Assembly: GCA_905480215.1 (NCBI GenBank)
Contig: CAJQPL010000034.1
Span: forward strand, 1-64,000
DNA length: 64,000 nt
From: an uncultured Woeseiaceae bacterium
GTDB lineage: Bacteria > Pseudomonadota > Gammaproteobacteria > Steroidobacterales > Woeseiaceae
Reading direction: 5' to 3'
Shown here: positions 1 to 9,829 of the stretch, one piece after another
Layout: every line of letters begins with the position of its first letter
Numbering within the stretch: position 1 is the stretch's first letter
Made by a program: the position numbers and the translations under genes
The notes under the pieces: generated by a model
Told to the model about the DNA's origin: nothing
Databases searched by the model: none
The model's input: the letters and a program-made list of their open reading frames with translations, nothing else

Positions 1-240
1 TTTGGCGATATCGGTTTTACCGATGCATTCCGCACCTTGCCGCAGCAGGAGCAGCAGTACACATGGTGGTCCAATCGCGGCCGCGCCTGGGATAATAATG
101 TCGGCTGGCGACTCGACTATCATGCTGTGACCCCGGGCTTAAAGGACAGGGCCACAAGGTCTGACATTTATCGCGAGCAACGTTTTTCAGATCACGCGCC
201 GATAACCATGGACTTTGACTGGGACTACGGAAGCGAGTGA
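1..240 (+). CDS. Exonuclease III / EEP-family phosphodiesterase, C-terminal part
   Basis: The reading frame is open from base 1 and ends at TGA 238-240, so only the last 79 codons are inside the window. It carries the WDNNVGWRLDY stretch and the terminal SDHAPI motif. That pair is diagnostic of the endonuclease/exonuclease/phosphatase fold of exodeoxyribonuclease III, where the His of SDHAP is the catalytic base. The family acts in base-excision repair of abasic sites. The downstream permease starts close to or inside its 3' end, which suggests co-transcription. The 5' part lies outside the window. Confidence 0.88.
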   Translation, partial: FGDIGFTDAFRTLPQQEQQYTWWSNRGRAWDNNVGWRLDYHAVTPGLKDRATRSDIYREQRFSDHAPITMDFDWDYGSE

Positions 241-253
241 TCAGAAGCCTCTA

Positions 254-1498
254 ATGCAACAGCAAACCTTCAAAGACGCCATTCTGAATCGACGTACCTT
301 GATTTGCGTTTTTACGGGGTTTACATCCGGATTGCCGCTGTATTTCCTGATTCAACTGGTCCCATATTGGCTGGCAAAGGAAGGCGTAGGGCTTGCAGAG
401 ATAGGCTTTTTCTCGCTTATTGGACTGCCTTACACATGGAAGTTCTTGTGGGCGCCTGTGATGGATCGATACACCTTGCCATTTCTTGGCCGCAGGCGTG
501 GGTGGATGCTTGTAACTCAGGTGGCCGTCGCAATTTCAATCGCTGCTATGGGGTTTTTCAGACCCGAGTTTTCTATTTGGAGCATCGCCTTCATGGCGGC
601 CGCTGTTGCGTTCTTCAGCGCCAGTCAGGATGTCGTGCTAGATGCCTATCGGCGCGAGCTATTACCGGAAATAGAACTTGGCCTCGGCAATGCTGTTCAC
701 GTACAGGCCTACCGTATCGCCGGCCTCGTTCCCGGTTCACTGGCACTTATTCTGTCGGATCATCTCTTATGGCATGAGACATTCATTGTCGTCGCGGCTT
801 TCATGGCTGTCGGCATAATATTGACGCTCAATATTGCCGAACCAGATAGACATCCGGCGGCGCCTCGAACGATGAAGGCGGCGATTATCGACCCGTTCAA
901 GGAGTTCATCGGGCGGACCGGAATGGATCAGGCGTTGCTCGTCCTGGCCTTCTTGTTCCTGTACAAACTCGGCGACAATATGGCGACTGCACTGCAAACA
1001 CCATTCTATGAAAGTCTCGGATTTAGCGGCACTGAAATAGGGGTTGTTGCCAAATTCGCATCGCTGGTTGCAGTAATAGCAGGTGGTGCAGTTGGCGGTT
1101 TGGTGATGGTCAAGCTATCGATTAACAGGGCTTTGTGGTTATTCGGTTTCGTACAGATAATTAGTATCTTGGGTTTCGCCGCGCTTGCGGAGATTGGACA
1201 CAACCTATGGATGCTCGGAGCGGCTACTGGATTTGAGTATCTTGGTGTCGGGCTGGGATCTGCTGCATTGGTAGCATTCATGGCAAAGTCGACCAACCCG
1301 GCATTTGCTGCGACTCAATTCGCGCTCTTCTCAGCACTCGTTGCAGTGCCGCGGACGATTGCCAATTCGGTTACCGGCGTCATCGTGGAACAAGTCGGCT
1401 GGACAAATTTCTTCCTGCTTTGCACTGTATTGGCGATCCCAGGAATGCTGCTGTTGATCAAGGTCGCGCCGTGGAATGAAGAATTAGTGAATGACTGA
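254..1498 (+). CDS. AmpG-like MFS permease
   Basis: This is a polytopic inner-membrane protein of about 414 residues and roughly 12 hydrophobic segments. It opens with the FTGFTSGLPLYF stretch and has YTWKFLWAPVMDRY in the first cytoplasmic loop, followed by a GRRRGW motif. These are typical of AmpG, which imports anhydro-muropeptides for cell-wall recycling. Related MFS carriers of other substrates share the fold, so the substrate is inferred. ATG 254 is preferred. An in-frame TTG at 215 would add 13 residues and overlap the exonuclease gene. The stop overlaps the next gene by 8 bases. Confidence 0.82.
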   Translation: MQQQTFKDAILNRRTLICVFTGFTSGLPLYFLIQLVPYWLAKEGVGLAEIGFFSLIGLPYTWKFLWAPVMDRYTLPFLGRRRGWMLVTQVAVAISIAAMGFFRPEFSIWSIAFMAAAVAFFSASQDVVLDAYRRELLPEIELGLGNAVHVQAYRIAGLVPGSLALILSDHLLWHETFIVVAAFMAVGIILTLNIAEPDRHPAAPRTMKAAIIDPFKEFIGRTGMDQALLVLAFLFLYKLGDNMATALQTPFYESLGFSGTEIGVVAKFASLVAVIAGGAVGGLVMVKLSINRALWLFGFVQIISILGFAALAEIGHNLWMLGAATGFEYLGVGLGSAALVAFMAKSTNPAFAATQFALFSALVAVPRTIANSVTGVIVEQVGWTNFFLLCTVLAIPGMLLLIKVAPWNEELVND

Positions 1499-1844
1499 TA
1501 TAGAGATTGAGGTCGGCCAGTTGAGTGAAATTGAAGATCCAGGATGCAGGGAATTTGCCATAGGTGACGGCGATTGGCCGTTCCGTGGCTTCGTTGTTCG
1601 CCAGGGCAACGAGGTATTCGCGTATCAAAATTTTTGTGTGCACGCCGGGCATCCGTTGAATTGGTCACCAAACCGTTTTCTTACAAAAGACAAGAACGCG
1701 ATTATGTGCGCTTCACATGGTGCGATATACACGATCGAATCGGGCGAGTGCTTTGCCGGCCCCGGATCAGGCAAGGCATTGCGAAAAGTTGACGTGGCTG
1801 TGCGCGACGGTGTGATCTACGTGAGTGGGCCGGACAGCATGTGA
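1491..1844 (+). CDS. Rieske [2Fe-2S] ferredoxin-like protein
   Basis: This is a 117-residue protein made essentially of one Rieske domain. The cluster ligands are visible as C49-x-H51 and C73-x2-H76, in the CVHAGHPL and CASHGAIY boxes. There is no signal peptide or membrane segment, so it is a soluble cytosolic electron carrier or regulatory ferredoxin rather than part of a bc1 complex. It overlaps the permease gene by 8 bases and is probably translated with it. Its redox partner cannot be told from the neighbours. Confidence 0.88.
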   Translation: MTDIEIEVGQLSEIEDPGCREFAIGDGDWPFRGFVVRQGNEVFAYQNFCVHAGHPLNWSPNRFLTKDKNAIMCASHGAIYTIESGECFAGPGSGKALRKVDVAVRDGVIYVSGPDSM

Positions 1845-1865
1845 AATCGTGCTTTGCGATCGTCG

Positions 1866-2558
1866 CTATTCGAGCGCTTTAGTGCAGCACCAATCCCAGA
1901 TTCTGTGGCCCTTTTTGAGACCACGACGTTCGAATTTAGTCCGTGGCCGGTCGAGTGCTTGATCGCCGTCGTGTTCGCGCCGCTCTGTTATCTCGAACCG
2001 ATCTGACTGGGCAAGAACTTCGTCAATATGCTCTGCATAGTTCGCCCAATCGGTAGCAATATGGAGTGTCCCCGAATCGCTAAGTCTATCGGCAATCAGG
2101 CGCAGAAAATCGTGCTGTACGATGCGCCGCTTATGATGCCGTGCTTTCGGCCATGGATCGGGGAAATAAAGATTCACCCGAGCCAGGCTATCGAGTGGAA
2201 TCTGATCGCTAAGAACTTCAATGGCGTCATGGACAACGAGGCGTAAATTTTCGACTCCGGTTTCACGCGCTCTTAACAGGCAGTGTCCAACGCCAGGTTC
2301 GTGCACCTCGATGCCAATGAAGTTCTTGTTCGGGTTTTCCGCGGCCTGTTGCACCAGTGTTTCACCGTTGCCGTACCCGATTTCTAATACCAGCGGAGCC
2401 GATGTATTGAACACGGCATCGAGTTGCAGTATGTCGGGCGAATATTCGATTCCGTACTCTGGCCACAGATCGTCCAACGCTTTTTGTTGTGATGGGGTCA
2501 GTCGCCCACCACGTTTCACGAAGCTGCGAATGGTGCGTCTATTTTGCTGCTCTTCCAT
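1866..2558 (-). CDS. trmB: tRNA (guanine-46-N7)-methyltransferase
   Basis: The 230-residue protein uses S-adenosylmethionine to methylate N7 of G46 in tRNA. The SAM-binding LEIGYGNGETL loop lies near residues 58-68. The family signature FPDPWPKARHHKRR lies near 132-145. A longer frame reaches base 2642 but would overlap the acyltransferase gene. ATG 2558 leaves a 13-base gap and begins where TrmB homologues begin. It lies downstream of the acyltransferase on the same strand and converges with the Rieske gene. Confidence 0.93.
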   Translation of the reverse strand: MEEQQNRRTIRSFVKRGGRLTPSQQKALDDLWPEYGIEYSPDILQLDAVFNTSAPLVLEIGYGNGETLVQQAAENPNKNFIGIEVHEPGVGHCLLRARETGVENLRLVVHDAIEVLSDQIPLDSLARVNLYFPDPWPKARHHKRRIVQHDFLRLIADRLSDSGTLHIATDWANYAEHIDEVLAQSDRFEITERREHDGDQALDRPRTKFERRGLKKGHRIWDWCCTKALE

Positions 2559-2571
2559 TAGACTGAATGCT

Positions 2572-3129
2572 TCACTTTGCCAGGCGGGCCGGCGTTGCGT
2601 TCTCTGGCCATTTGCCGAGAATATTGTCGTAGTACTCAGCACAAATCTTCAAATCCACATCCCGATCGCCACTTAAATCAAGGCGATCGCCAATGCCAAC
2701 GCGTTTATTTCCATAGTCAATGACACCGAAGAAAATAGGCACGTTGGCAGCTTTCGCAATGCGATAAAAACCGGACTTCCAGTGGTCGCGCCGGCCACGC
2801 GTACCTTCGGGAGCAAGGACAAAGAAGAACTGTTCTTCCTGAGCAAACATTTCGACCGCAAGTCTCACCGAAGAAGCCGCCTTTGAGCGATCAAGTGGAA
2901 TACCACCCAAACCACGCAATATCGACCCAAGAGGAAACCAGAACAGTGATGCCTTGGCGAAGAAACGGATATCAACACCTTTCGCGACTTTGTACGCCAA
3001 GCCCCAAATACCATCCCAGTTGGAAGTATGTGGAGCAACGATGAAGACGGCCTTGGCGACATCCGGTGCCTCGCCAACTGGTGTCCACCCACCAAGCCAT
3101 AACAACGCCCTAGCGGCGTATCGCAACAT
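2572..3129 (-). CDS. PlsC-type 1-acylglycerophosphate acyltransferase family protein
   Basis: This is a 185-residue acyltransferase. The HTSNWD box (H34-x4-D39) is the catalytic dyad, and EGTR at 108-111 binds the phosphate of the acceptor. GGIPLDR near 75-81 matches the third family block. The protein is shorter than classical PlsC (about 240) and has little N-terminal membrane sequence, so it belongs to the compact PlsC-like group. The exact acceptor lipid is unknown. It lies between ubiB and trmB on the same strand. Confidence 0.85.
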   Translation of the reverse strand: MLRYAARALLWLGGWTPVGEAPDVAKAVFIVAPHTSNWDGIWGLAYKVAKGVDIRFFAKASLFWFPLGSILRGLGGIPLDRSKAASSVRLAVEMFAQEEQFFFVLAPEGTRGRRDHWKSGFYRIAKAANVPIFFGVIDYGNKRVGIGDRLDLSGDRDVDLKICAEYYDNILGKWPENATPARLAK

Positions 3130-3147
3130 TATTCGCTGTCCTCCGGT

Positions 3148-4776
3148 CTAAGGTCTAGCCATAACCGCCGCTACGCCGGTTGCCACGAGCAGCCCCAAAC
3201 CCATCGCTGGTACTGAAGCGAACGTCAGGATCAACGTGCCTGAAAGAGCCGTCGTTGCCGCGATCGTCAGCCAGAAATTCTGACGGCGCTGCAGCGCGGA
3301 TTGTTCACGCTGCAGCTGCAGCTCGGCTGATCTTGCTGCAACATCGGCCTGCCTGTCATTTGGTCTTTCACTGAGGTGCTCAATAATCGCAGGCAGCTCA
3401 AGCAGTGCATTGCGTAGTTGCGGCAAGTTGTTACGTAAATCATTCAGCATTGCTCGCGGACCGACCTGTTCGTCCATCCAGCGCTTGAGAACCGGGTGTG
3501 CAGTTTTCCATAGATCGAGCTGCGGATAGAGTTGTCGGCCCAGACCTTCAATATTGAACAGTGTCTTGTGCAGCAAAATCATCTGCGGCTGAATTTCAAC
3601 ATTGAAGCGCTGTGCGACCTTGAACAAGCGCATCAACATTTGCGCGAACGATATCTCGGCCAATGGTTTGTTGAATATCGGTTCGCAAACAGTGCGAATG
3701 GCCGTTTCCAATTGATCAATACGTGTTTCCGCCGGTACCCAGCCACTGTCCAGATGCAACTTTGCGATGCGGTGGTAATCGCGATCGAAGAACGCCAGAA
3801 AATTCTCTGCCAGGTAGCGCTGATCTTCCGGGCTTAGCGTACCGATGATGCCGAAATCGACAGCGGCGTATTTCGGCTTGTCTGGATCCGTCGTGATGAC
3901 GAAAATATTTCCCGGGTGCATATCGGCATGGAAAAAGTTGTGGCGAAAAACCTGGGTAAAGAAAATCTCGACGCCATTTTCGGCCAGCACTTGTATATCA
4001 GTACCTGCTTCAAGCAGCGCGTCCATATCGCTAATCGGTGTGCCGTAAATGCGTTCCTGAATCAGCACTTCTGGTCGGCAGTAGTCCCAGTACACATCTG
4101 GCACGTACAGCATCTCCGAACCCTGGAAATTTCGCTTTAGTTGCGCGGTATTGGCAGCTTCACGCATCAGGTCGAGTTCGTCGATGATAGTGTTTTCATA
4201 TTCGGCGACAACTTCGAGTGGCCGCAATCGCTTGCCATGTTGCCAATGTCGATCGGCGAGGCCGGCAATGCTGCGAAGCACTGCGAGATCGCCCTCGATT
4301 TGTTCCTGCACGCCCGGGCGCAGCACTTTAACGATGACTTCATGACCGGTTTTCAGTTTTGCAGTGTGGACCTGCGCAATTGATGCCGCCGCCAGTGGTT
4401 CCTGATCAAAACGCTCGAATACAACGTCAACAGGTTCGCCATAGGCTGCGTCGATAATGGCAACCGCCTGCTCTGCCGGAAATGGCGGCACGGCGTCCTG
4501 CAGCTTTGCAAGCTCATCGGCAATATCGGCTGGCAGCAGATCCCGACGAGTAGAAAGGGCTTGACCAAACTTGATGAAAATAGGCCCCAGCTCTTCAAGT
4601 GCGAGCCGTATTCGTTCGCCGATGGGCGCTGAGCTATCTCGCCGCCCCGGTAGTAGATAGAAAATGAATCGCAGCGGTCGCAGCAAGTGTGTTTCTTTAA
4701 TGATGTCGTCCAGCCCGTACTTCACCAGTACGCGCTGGATCGTGAGCATGCGACGCAACGTGCTGCGCTTGGCCAT
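3148..4776 (-). CDS. ubiB: UbiB, ADCK-like ATPase for ubiquinone synthesis
   Basis: This is a 542-residue atypical protein-kinase-like ATPase needed for ubiquinone biosynthesis. The ADCK/UbiB hallmark KFGQ sits at 69-72, HADMHPGN at 283-290 and DFG at 307-309, with a candidate nucleotide lysine at 150. Two hydrophobic helices at the C-terminus (about 505-540) anchor it to the inner membrane, as expected for UbiB. It directly follows ubiJ, with one base between the genes. The order ubiE-ubiJ-ubiB is the standard gammaproteobacterial operon. Confidence 0.95.
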   Translation of the reverse strand: MAKRSTLRRMLTIQRVLVKYGLDDIIKETHLLRPLRFIFYLLPGRRDSSAPIGERIRLALEELGPIFIKFGQALSTRRDLLPADIADELAKLQDAVPPFPAEQAVAIIDAAYGEPVDVVFERFDQEPLAAASIAQVHTAKLKTGHEVIVKVLRPGVQEQIEGDLAVLRSIAGLADRHWQHGKRLRPLEVVAEYENTIIDELDLMREAANTAQLKRNFQGSEMLYVPDVYWDYCRPEVLIQERIYGTPISDMDALLEAGTDIQVLAENGVEIFFTQVFRHNFFHADMHPGNIFVITTDPDKPKYAAVDFGIIGTLSPEDQRYLAENFLAFFDRDYHRIAKLHLDSGWVPAETRIDQLETAIRTVCEPIFNKPLAEISFAQMLMRLFKVAQRFNVEIQPQMILLHKTLFNIEGLGRQLYPQLDLWKTAHPVLKRWMDEQVGPRAMLNDLRNNLPQLRNALLELPAIIEHLSERPNDRQADVAARSAELQLQREQSALQRRQNFWLTIAATTALSGTLILTFASVPAMGLGLLVATGVAAVMARP

Positions 4777-4777
4777 G

Positions 4778-5383
4778 TTAGTTCGAAGCCTGCAATCGGT
4801 TCAGGCGCGCTTCTATGCGGGCAACGTCATCTCGCAAGATGCTGACATCGGATGAGAAGCGATCGACTTCGTAGCGACTTGGTACGTCGCGACTTTCTTC
4901 CTGCAAATACTCGCGAATATTTGCTCCCATGGTGGAACGCGCCTCCCGGCCCCAATTACCCAGACCACGAGCGAGCTCACCTAGCCGGTGCGCGGCAACG
5001 TCGCCAACAACGCCCGCGAGCTCTTCCTCGAGATCAGGCTTGGCAATTTCGAGCAATTGCTGAAAGCGACTGGCAATTTCTGCGTCGCCGGAAAGACTCA
5101 GCGAGCCGTCGCGAATCGCACTTTCGCCTGATGATCCGGCCATACGCGCAAGCGTAAGCAGTGAGCCTTCTATGCTGATGTCAGGGTCTTTGTTAGTTGT
5201 CGTGACCACATCCAGAGTATCGTCGCCGATGTCAAAGTATGCCGCCAGCGCGGTATCCCGAACGCGTATGGCAATGAGCACTCCCGATAATTCCTCGCAC
5301 AACTCACGTGCCGGAGTGTTTTCTCGAATATTGCGATTTAGTACGCTCGCCAGCGGACGCAGTGCGGCTTGCAGAGCATCCAT
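4778..5383 (-). CDS. ubiJ: Ubiquinone biosynthesis accessory factor UbiJ (SCP2 domain)
   Basis: The 201-residue protein has an N-terminal SCP2-like lipid-binding domain (about 15-110) and a helical, charged C-terminal tail ending in a short coiled-coil-like stretch. UbiJ organises the soluble Ubi complex and binds ubiquinone intermediates. Sequence conservation in this family is low. Its place between ubiE and ubiB, and its length equal to E. coli UbiJ, carry much of the assignment. Confidence 0.9.
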   Translation of the reverse strand: MDALQAALRPLASVLNRNIRENTPARELCEELSGVLIAIRVRDTALAAYFDIGDDTLDVVTTTNKDPDISIEGSLLTLARMAGSSGESAIRDGSLSLSGDAEIASRFQQLLEIAKPDLEEELAGVVGDVAAHRLGELARGLGNWGREARSTMGANIREYLQEESRDVPSRYEVDRFSSDVSILRDDVARIEARLNRLQASN

Positions 5384-5389
5384 GCGGGT

Positions 5390-6142
5390 CTAGATCCTGT
5401 AGCCGATATGCAGCGCGACAATGCCGGCCGCAAGATTGTGGAAACGGCAGCGTTCAAACCCAGCCTCTTCCATCATCGATTTCAGTGTTTCCTGATCGGG
5501 ATGCATACGAATTGATTCAGCCAGATACTGGTAACTCTCGGCGTCATTGGCCACCAATTTTCCAAGCGTCGGCAAGACTTTGAAGGAATACAGGTCGTAA
5601 GCAGGCTTAACGGCGTCATCAGGCTTGGAAAACTCCAGAATCATGGCTTTGCCGCCAGGCTTCAAGACCCGAAACATTGATGCCAGCGCCGCGTCCTTGT
5701 CAGTTACGTTGCGCAGGCCGAAAGCCATGGTGATGCAGTCAAACGTGCCGCTATCAAACGGTAAGGCTTGAGCATCAACCTGAGCAATCGTCACATTTCC
5801 GGCAATACCAGCGTCAATGAGCCGGCTGCGCCCCTGCTGCAGCATCGCCGCATTGATGTCAGCCAGAATAACGTGCCCGTCTTTGCCGACCTTTCTGGAA
5901 AACTCCTTGGCCAGATCACCAGTACCACCTGCCAAATCAAGAACGACATTGCCAGGCTTAATGGCCGCTTGATCAATCGTAAAACGCTTCCACAGCCGAT
6001 GAAGACCGGCGGACATCAAATCATTCATGACGTCATAGTTTTCAGCAACAGAATCAAACACACCACGAACCATCCCGGCCTTATCTTCAGCCGAAACGGT
6101 CTTGTAACCAAAGTGAGTTTTATCGTCGCTGGTTGATGTCAT
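5390..6142 (-). CDS. ubiE: Ubiquinone/menaquinone C-methyltransferase
   Basis: This is a 250-residue class I SAM methyltransferase that adds the C2 methyl group in ubiquinone (and menaquinone) synthesis. The UbiE-specific FGYKTV start, the [15 protein letters not shown] loop and the AFGLRNV box are all present, as is the C-terminal [11 protein letters not shown] typical of the family. It is the first gene of the ubiE-ubiJ-ubiB run. An 84-base gap separates it from the hslU stop, with no strong terminator visible. Confidence 0.96.
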   Translation of the reverse strand: MTSTSDDKTHFGYKTVSAEDKAGMVRGVFDSVAENYDVMNDLMSAGLHRLWKRFTIDQAAIKPGNVVLDLAGGTGDLAKEFSRKVGKDGHVILADINAAMLQQGRSRLIDAGIAGNVTIAQVDAQALPFDSGTFDCITMAFGLRNVTDKDAALASMFRVLKPGGKAMILEFSKPDDAVKPAYDLYSFKVLPTLGKLVANDAESYQYLAESIRMHPDQETLKSMMEEAGFERCRFHNLAAGIVALHIGYRI

Positions 6143-6226
6143 GCCTAGAGAATACCTGTGCGCCAGATGCTGAGCCAGCCTTAAGACTGTTGCGTCGGGT
6201 TTAGCTGCGGCTCGGTATTCCTTAAC

Positions 6227-7561
6227 CTAGAGGATGTAACGGCTGAGATCTTCGTTCTGAGAGAGCTCTGCCAGATGATCATTTACATAACCGGCATCAA
6301 CATTGAGCTTGGTGCCGCTCTTATCCGATGCTTCAAAAGAGATGCTCTCAAGAAGCCGTTCCATAACGGTATGCAAACGCCGTGCGCCGATATTCTCTGT
6401 GTTCTCATTTACATGAAAAGCGACCTCAGCCAGTCGGCGGACACCGCTTTCTGTGAATTCAAGCTGCACACCTTCAGTGCTTAGAAGCGCACTGTATTGC
6501 GATGTGAGCGATGCATCGGGCTCAGTCAGAATACGCACAAAGTCCTCAGTAGTCAGAGACTTCAATTCCACGCGAATCGGGAAACGACCTTGCAGCTCCG
6601 GGATCAGGTCCGACGGTTTGGCAACGTGGAAGGCACCAGAAGCGATGAACAAAATGTGATCGGTTTTAACCATGCCGTACTTGGTGTTGATGGTTGAACC
6701 TTCGACCAACGGCAGCAAATCACGCTGCACGCCTTCACGAGATACATCGGCACCCTGTGTGCCTGAACTGCGCGCGACCTTGTCGAGTTCGTCAAGAAAA
6801 ACGATGCCGTGTTGCTCGACGGCCTCGAGCGCTTGCGCTTTGAGTTCCTCATCGTCCAGCATCTTGGCGGCCTCTTCATCCGTTAGATGTCGAAACGCTT
6901 CTTTGACCTTCAGCTTGCGCGTCTTGCTGTGGTTGCCGCCGAGATTCTGGAACATGCCCTGAAGTTGACTGGTCATGTCTTCCATTCCTGGAGGTGCCAT
7001 TATCTCTACGCCGACAGGCATGGACTGGATGTCGATTTCAATTTCTTTATCGTCGAGCTTCCCTTCGCGCAGCATCTTGCGAAATTTTTGCCGTGTGTCG
7101 CTATCCTCTGGCTTGCTATCGGCGGTAAAGCCAGCGCCAGCAGATGGAGGCGGTAATAATGCATCAAGAACACGCTCTTCCGCGGCGTCTTCCGCGCGAT
7201 GGCGGACTTTAGCCATCGCGTCTTCACGAGTCATCTTGATGGCTGTGTCCATCAGATCGCGCACGATGCTGTCCACTTCGCGACCAACATAACCGACTTC
7301 TGTGAATTTCGTTGCCTCGATCTTGATGAAGGGTGCACGTGCAAGACGTGCCAGGCGACGCGAAATTTCGGTCTTGCCGACGCCTGTGGGACCGATCATC
7401 AGGATATTCTTCGGTGTGATTTCGCTGCGCAACGGTTCGTCAACCTGAACGCGCCGCCAGCGATTACGCAATGCAATAGCAACGGCGCGCTTGGCGTCGT
7501 CCTGGCCGACGATGTGTTTGTTCAGTTCCTGAACAATTTCTCTTGGAGTCATTTGGGACAT
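6227..7561 (-). CDS. hslU: HslU, ATPase subunit of the HslUV protease
   Basis: The protein has 444 residues, the usual HslU length. It is an AAA+ unfoldase that feeds substrates to HslV. Walker A GPTGVGKT is at 57-64 and Walker B is in [10 protein letters not shown]. The charged, variable I-domain lies in between. The C-terminal tail ends in DLSRYIL, the peptide that docks into HslV. It lies 44 bases after hslV on the same strand, the normal operon order. Confidence 0.97.
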   Translation of the reverse strand: MSQMTPREIVQELNKHIVGQDDAKRAVAIALRNRWRRVQVDEPLRSEITPKNILMIGPTGVGKTEISRRLARLARAPFIKIEATKFTEVGYVGREVDSIVRDLMDTAIKMTREDAMAKVRHRAEDAAEERVLDALLPPPSAGAGFTADSKPEDSDTRQKFRKMLREGKLDDKEIEIDIQSMPVGVEIMAPPGMEDMTSQLQGMFQNLGGNHSKTRKLKVKEAFRHLTDEEAAKMLDDEELKAQALEAVEQHGIVFLDELDKVARSSGTQGADVSREGVQRDLLPLVEGSTINTKYGMVKTDHILFIASGAFHVAKPSDLIPELQGRFPIRVELKSLTTEDFVRILTEPDASLTSQYSALLSTEGVQLEFTESGVRRLAEVAFHVNENTENIGARRLHTVMERLLESISFEASDKSGTKLNVDAGYVNDHLAELSQNEDLSRYIL

Positions 7562-7605
7562 AGTTTGAGTTTGCGGTCGGAGACCGTTCCTAGGTAGTTC
7601 TGAGA

Positions 7606-8139
7606 TTAAGGCAGTTCTTCGATGATGATGTTTTGATTGGTGAATACGCAGATGTCGCCCGCGATCAGCAATGCCCGCTTAACGATGTCGGCGGCCTCGA
7701 GGTCTGTGTTGTGCAATAGCGCCAGCGCGGCGGCCTGGGCGTACGGACCACCGGAGCCAATCGCCATCAAGTCGTTCTCCGGCTCAATCACATCGCCGTT
7801 TCCGGAAATGATGAATGATGCCTCCGTGTCGGCAACACAGAGCAGTGCTTCGAGGCGTCGTAAGCGGCGATCCATGCGCCAGTCTTTCGCCAGCTCAATT
7901 GCGGCTCGTGTCAGGTTTCCATACTGTTCGAGCTTGCTTTCAAATAGCTCGAACAGTGTGAAAGCATCAGCCGTGCCACCTGCAAACCCAGCAATGACGC
8001 GTCCGCCGGCGAGTCGTCGGACCTTGCGCGCATTGCCCTTCATGACGGTATTACCCATGCTGACCTGTCCGTCACCGGCGATGGCTACTTTGCCATTGCG
8101 GCGAACCGAGACAATGGTTGTCCCTCGAAATTGTTCCAT
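7606..8139 (-). CDS. hslV: HslV, peptidase subunit of the HslUV protease
   Basis: The 177-residue proteasome-beta-like protein has the TTIVSVRR block beginning at Thr7, after a short EQFRG leader. Thr7 is the probable mature catalytic N-terminus after processing. GDGQVSMGN and the [11 protein letters not shown] block match HslV. It forms the double-ring peptidase driven by HslU. It lies 27 bases downstream of xerC and is followed by hslU. Confidence 0.96.
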   Translation of the reverse strand: MEQFRGTTIVSVRRNGKVAIAGDGQVSMGNTVMKGNARKVRRLAGGRVIAGFAGGTADAFTLFELFESKLEQYGNLTRAAIELAKDWRMDRRLRRLEALLCVADTEASFIISGNGDVIEPENDLMAIGSGGPYAQAAALALLHNTDLEAADIVKRALLIAGDICVFTNQNIIIEELP

Positions 8140-8166
8140 TTAATTGTTCCTGTAATAGCGCAGTTA

Positions 8167-9078
8167 CTAGTCTTTTTTTCGCGCCCGCGGATGGGTTTGG
8201 TCGTATATCTGGGCCAGATGTTGGAAATCAAGGTGCGTATAGACCTGAGTAGTTGAGATATTGGCGTGCCCCAGAAGTTCCTGCACACCACGCAAGTCAT
8301 GGCTCGATTCGAGCAGGTGGGTGGCGAAAGAATGCCGGAACAGATGTGGATAGACGTTGGTATCGATGCCCTGTCGACGGGCCCAGTGATTGACACGGGA
8401 CTGTACCGAGCGTGCGCTGATGCGCGTGCCGCGGTTGCTCACGAACAACGCCTTTTCGTCCGCAGCGGCCATTTGTGGCCGAGACTTATGCCACTTTGCG
8501 AGCGCTGCGAGCGCTTTCCGGCCAACTGGGATAATGCGGTCCTTATTACCCTTGCCGGTTACGTGGACCATGGCGGTGTTGCTGTCTATATCGTTGCAGT
8601 CAAGACCGGTGAGCTCGGACAGGCGTAATCCCGACGAATACAGCAGTTCGAGTATGGCGCGGTCACGGTCGACGAGGGGGCCTTTTCCTGGGATATTCAC
8701 CAGATGCGCCATCCGATCTGCATCCATGTTGCCCGGCAGTCTTTTCTTGCCCCTGGGTGCAGATACATCAGCGGTAGGGTTGGTCTTGACGTGTTTCTCC
8801 CGCAGTAAATAACGGTAGAAAGTTCGGCAAGCCGAGAGACGCCTTTGAATACTTCTCGCGCTCAGTCCTTTGCGAAAGCTTGAGGCTGAAAATGCCCGAA
8901 AATGTTCACTGTCCATGTCATCCCAGGAATCGATACCGGAATAATCACGAAATTCCCGCAGGACCAAAAGGTCGCGACGGTAGTTTTTACAGGTTTGTGG
9001 CGAAAGCCGGCGTTCGAACTCAAGGTGACGAATGAAGCGATCAATCCAGCCTTGGTCGTTCACGGCATTCTTATCCAC
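8167..9078 (-). CDS. xerC: Tyrosine recombinase XerC
   Basis: This is a 303-residue tyrosine recombinase that resolves chromosome dimers at dif together with XerD. It has an N-terminal SAM-like core-binding domain and a C-terminal catalytic domain. The catalytic residues are seen as the Arg of SGLRLSEL, the HLFRHSFATHLL box, the GH of ELLGHANIS and the nucleophilic Tyr of TTQVYTHLD. The xerC-DUF484-dapF neighbourhood supports XerC over XerD. Confidence 0.94.
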   Translation of the reverse strand: MDKNAVNDQGWIDRFIRHLEFERRLSPQTCKNYRRDLLVLREFRDYSGIDSWDDMDSEHFRAFSASSFRKGLSARSIQRRLSACRTFYRYLLREKHVKTNPTADVSAPRGKKRLPGNMDADRMAHLVNIPGKGPLVDRDRAILELLYSSGLRLSELTGLDCNDIDSNTAMVHVTGKGNKDRIIPVGRKALAALAKWHKSRPQMAAADEKALFVSNRGTRISARSVQSRVNHWARRQGIDTNVYPHLFRHSFATHLLESSHDLRGVQELLGHANISTTQVYTHLDFQHLAQIYDQTHPRARKKD

Positions 9079-9087
9079 AGCGTCGCG

Positions 9088-9798
9088 CTAGTAACGTTTC
9101 AGCGCACCTGCGATGAGATCGCCGAGACGCGTCAGAAAGTCGATGCTCATGCCGGGGTGGAAATGCTCAGCGTCGGCACTGCCGATGGCGAGAAAGCCGA
9201 TATCTGAGCCATCACTTAATGGTACGAGTGCTGCGGAGCCGATTTCTTCGGCTTCTTCCTGAAACAGGAAATTTCGCTGCGAATCGCGAATCTGGCCACA
9301 ACGTGCCGACTTGCCTTTGAGAAATGTTTTGAACGGCCCAAGTTCGTCGGATTTCTTGTCAATGACGCGAAAGAAGCGACCGGCCGTGATGTCAGAGAAG
9401 GATTCCGGATCGCCAAAGACGACCAATACGGCCTGATCGGCACCAAAGCCGCTGCGCATGCCGACTTCAAGAGCGATAACGGTTGAACTGAGGTCGGGGG
9501 CGGCAAGCAGTTGCAATGTTAGCTCATGGATTTTGGCGGCCAGCAAATCGTTTGCACGTGCTATACCGATCAAGTCCTTGAGCTGTTTTTCGAGCTTCAG
9601 ATCTTTTTGCCGGAGCACTGAGACCTGTCGTTCTACCAGGGAAACTGCGCCGCCCGTCGAGTGCGGCAGGTGTAAAGAACTCAGCAGCGACGCTTGGTTT
9701 TCGAAAAAATCCGGGTGTGAGGCCAGATAATCCTTAACGGACTGCTCTGAAAGTTGCTCGTCGCTGTAGTCGACTTCTGCTGGCGTGCTCATTGTCAT
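9088..9798 (-). CDS. DUF484 family protein (GAF-like)
   Basis: This is a 236-residue soluble protein with the VKDYLASHPDFFENQ opening typical of DUF484. A coiled-coil-like stretch follows near 55-85 (VSLVERQVSVLRQKD), and then a GAF-like domain. The family is nearly always encoded between dapF and xerC in gammaproteobacteria, as here. The molecular function is not established. It is 9 bases from xerC, so co-transcription is likely. Confidence 0.9.
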   Translation of the reverse strand: MTMSTPAEVDYSDEQLSEQSVKDYLASHPDFFENQASLLSSLHLPHSTGGAVSLVERQVSVLRQKDLKLEKQLKDLIGIARANDLLAAKIHELTLQLLAAPDLSSTVIALEVGMRSGFGADQAVLVVFGDPESFSDITAGRFFRVIDKKSDELGPFKTFLKGKSARCGQIRDSQRNFLFQEEAEEIGSAALVPLSDGSDIGFLAIGSADAEHFHPGMSIDFLTRLGDLIAGALKRY

Positions 9799-9829
9799 CT
9801 CACCCGTCGTTTCATGCGTCGTTTCATTC

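Noticed and set aside
6150-6220. GAATACC and GGTATTC arms in the ubiE-hslU gap
   Set aside because: The arms are seven bases and more than 50 bases apart, with no T-run. They are probably chance.
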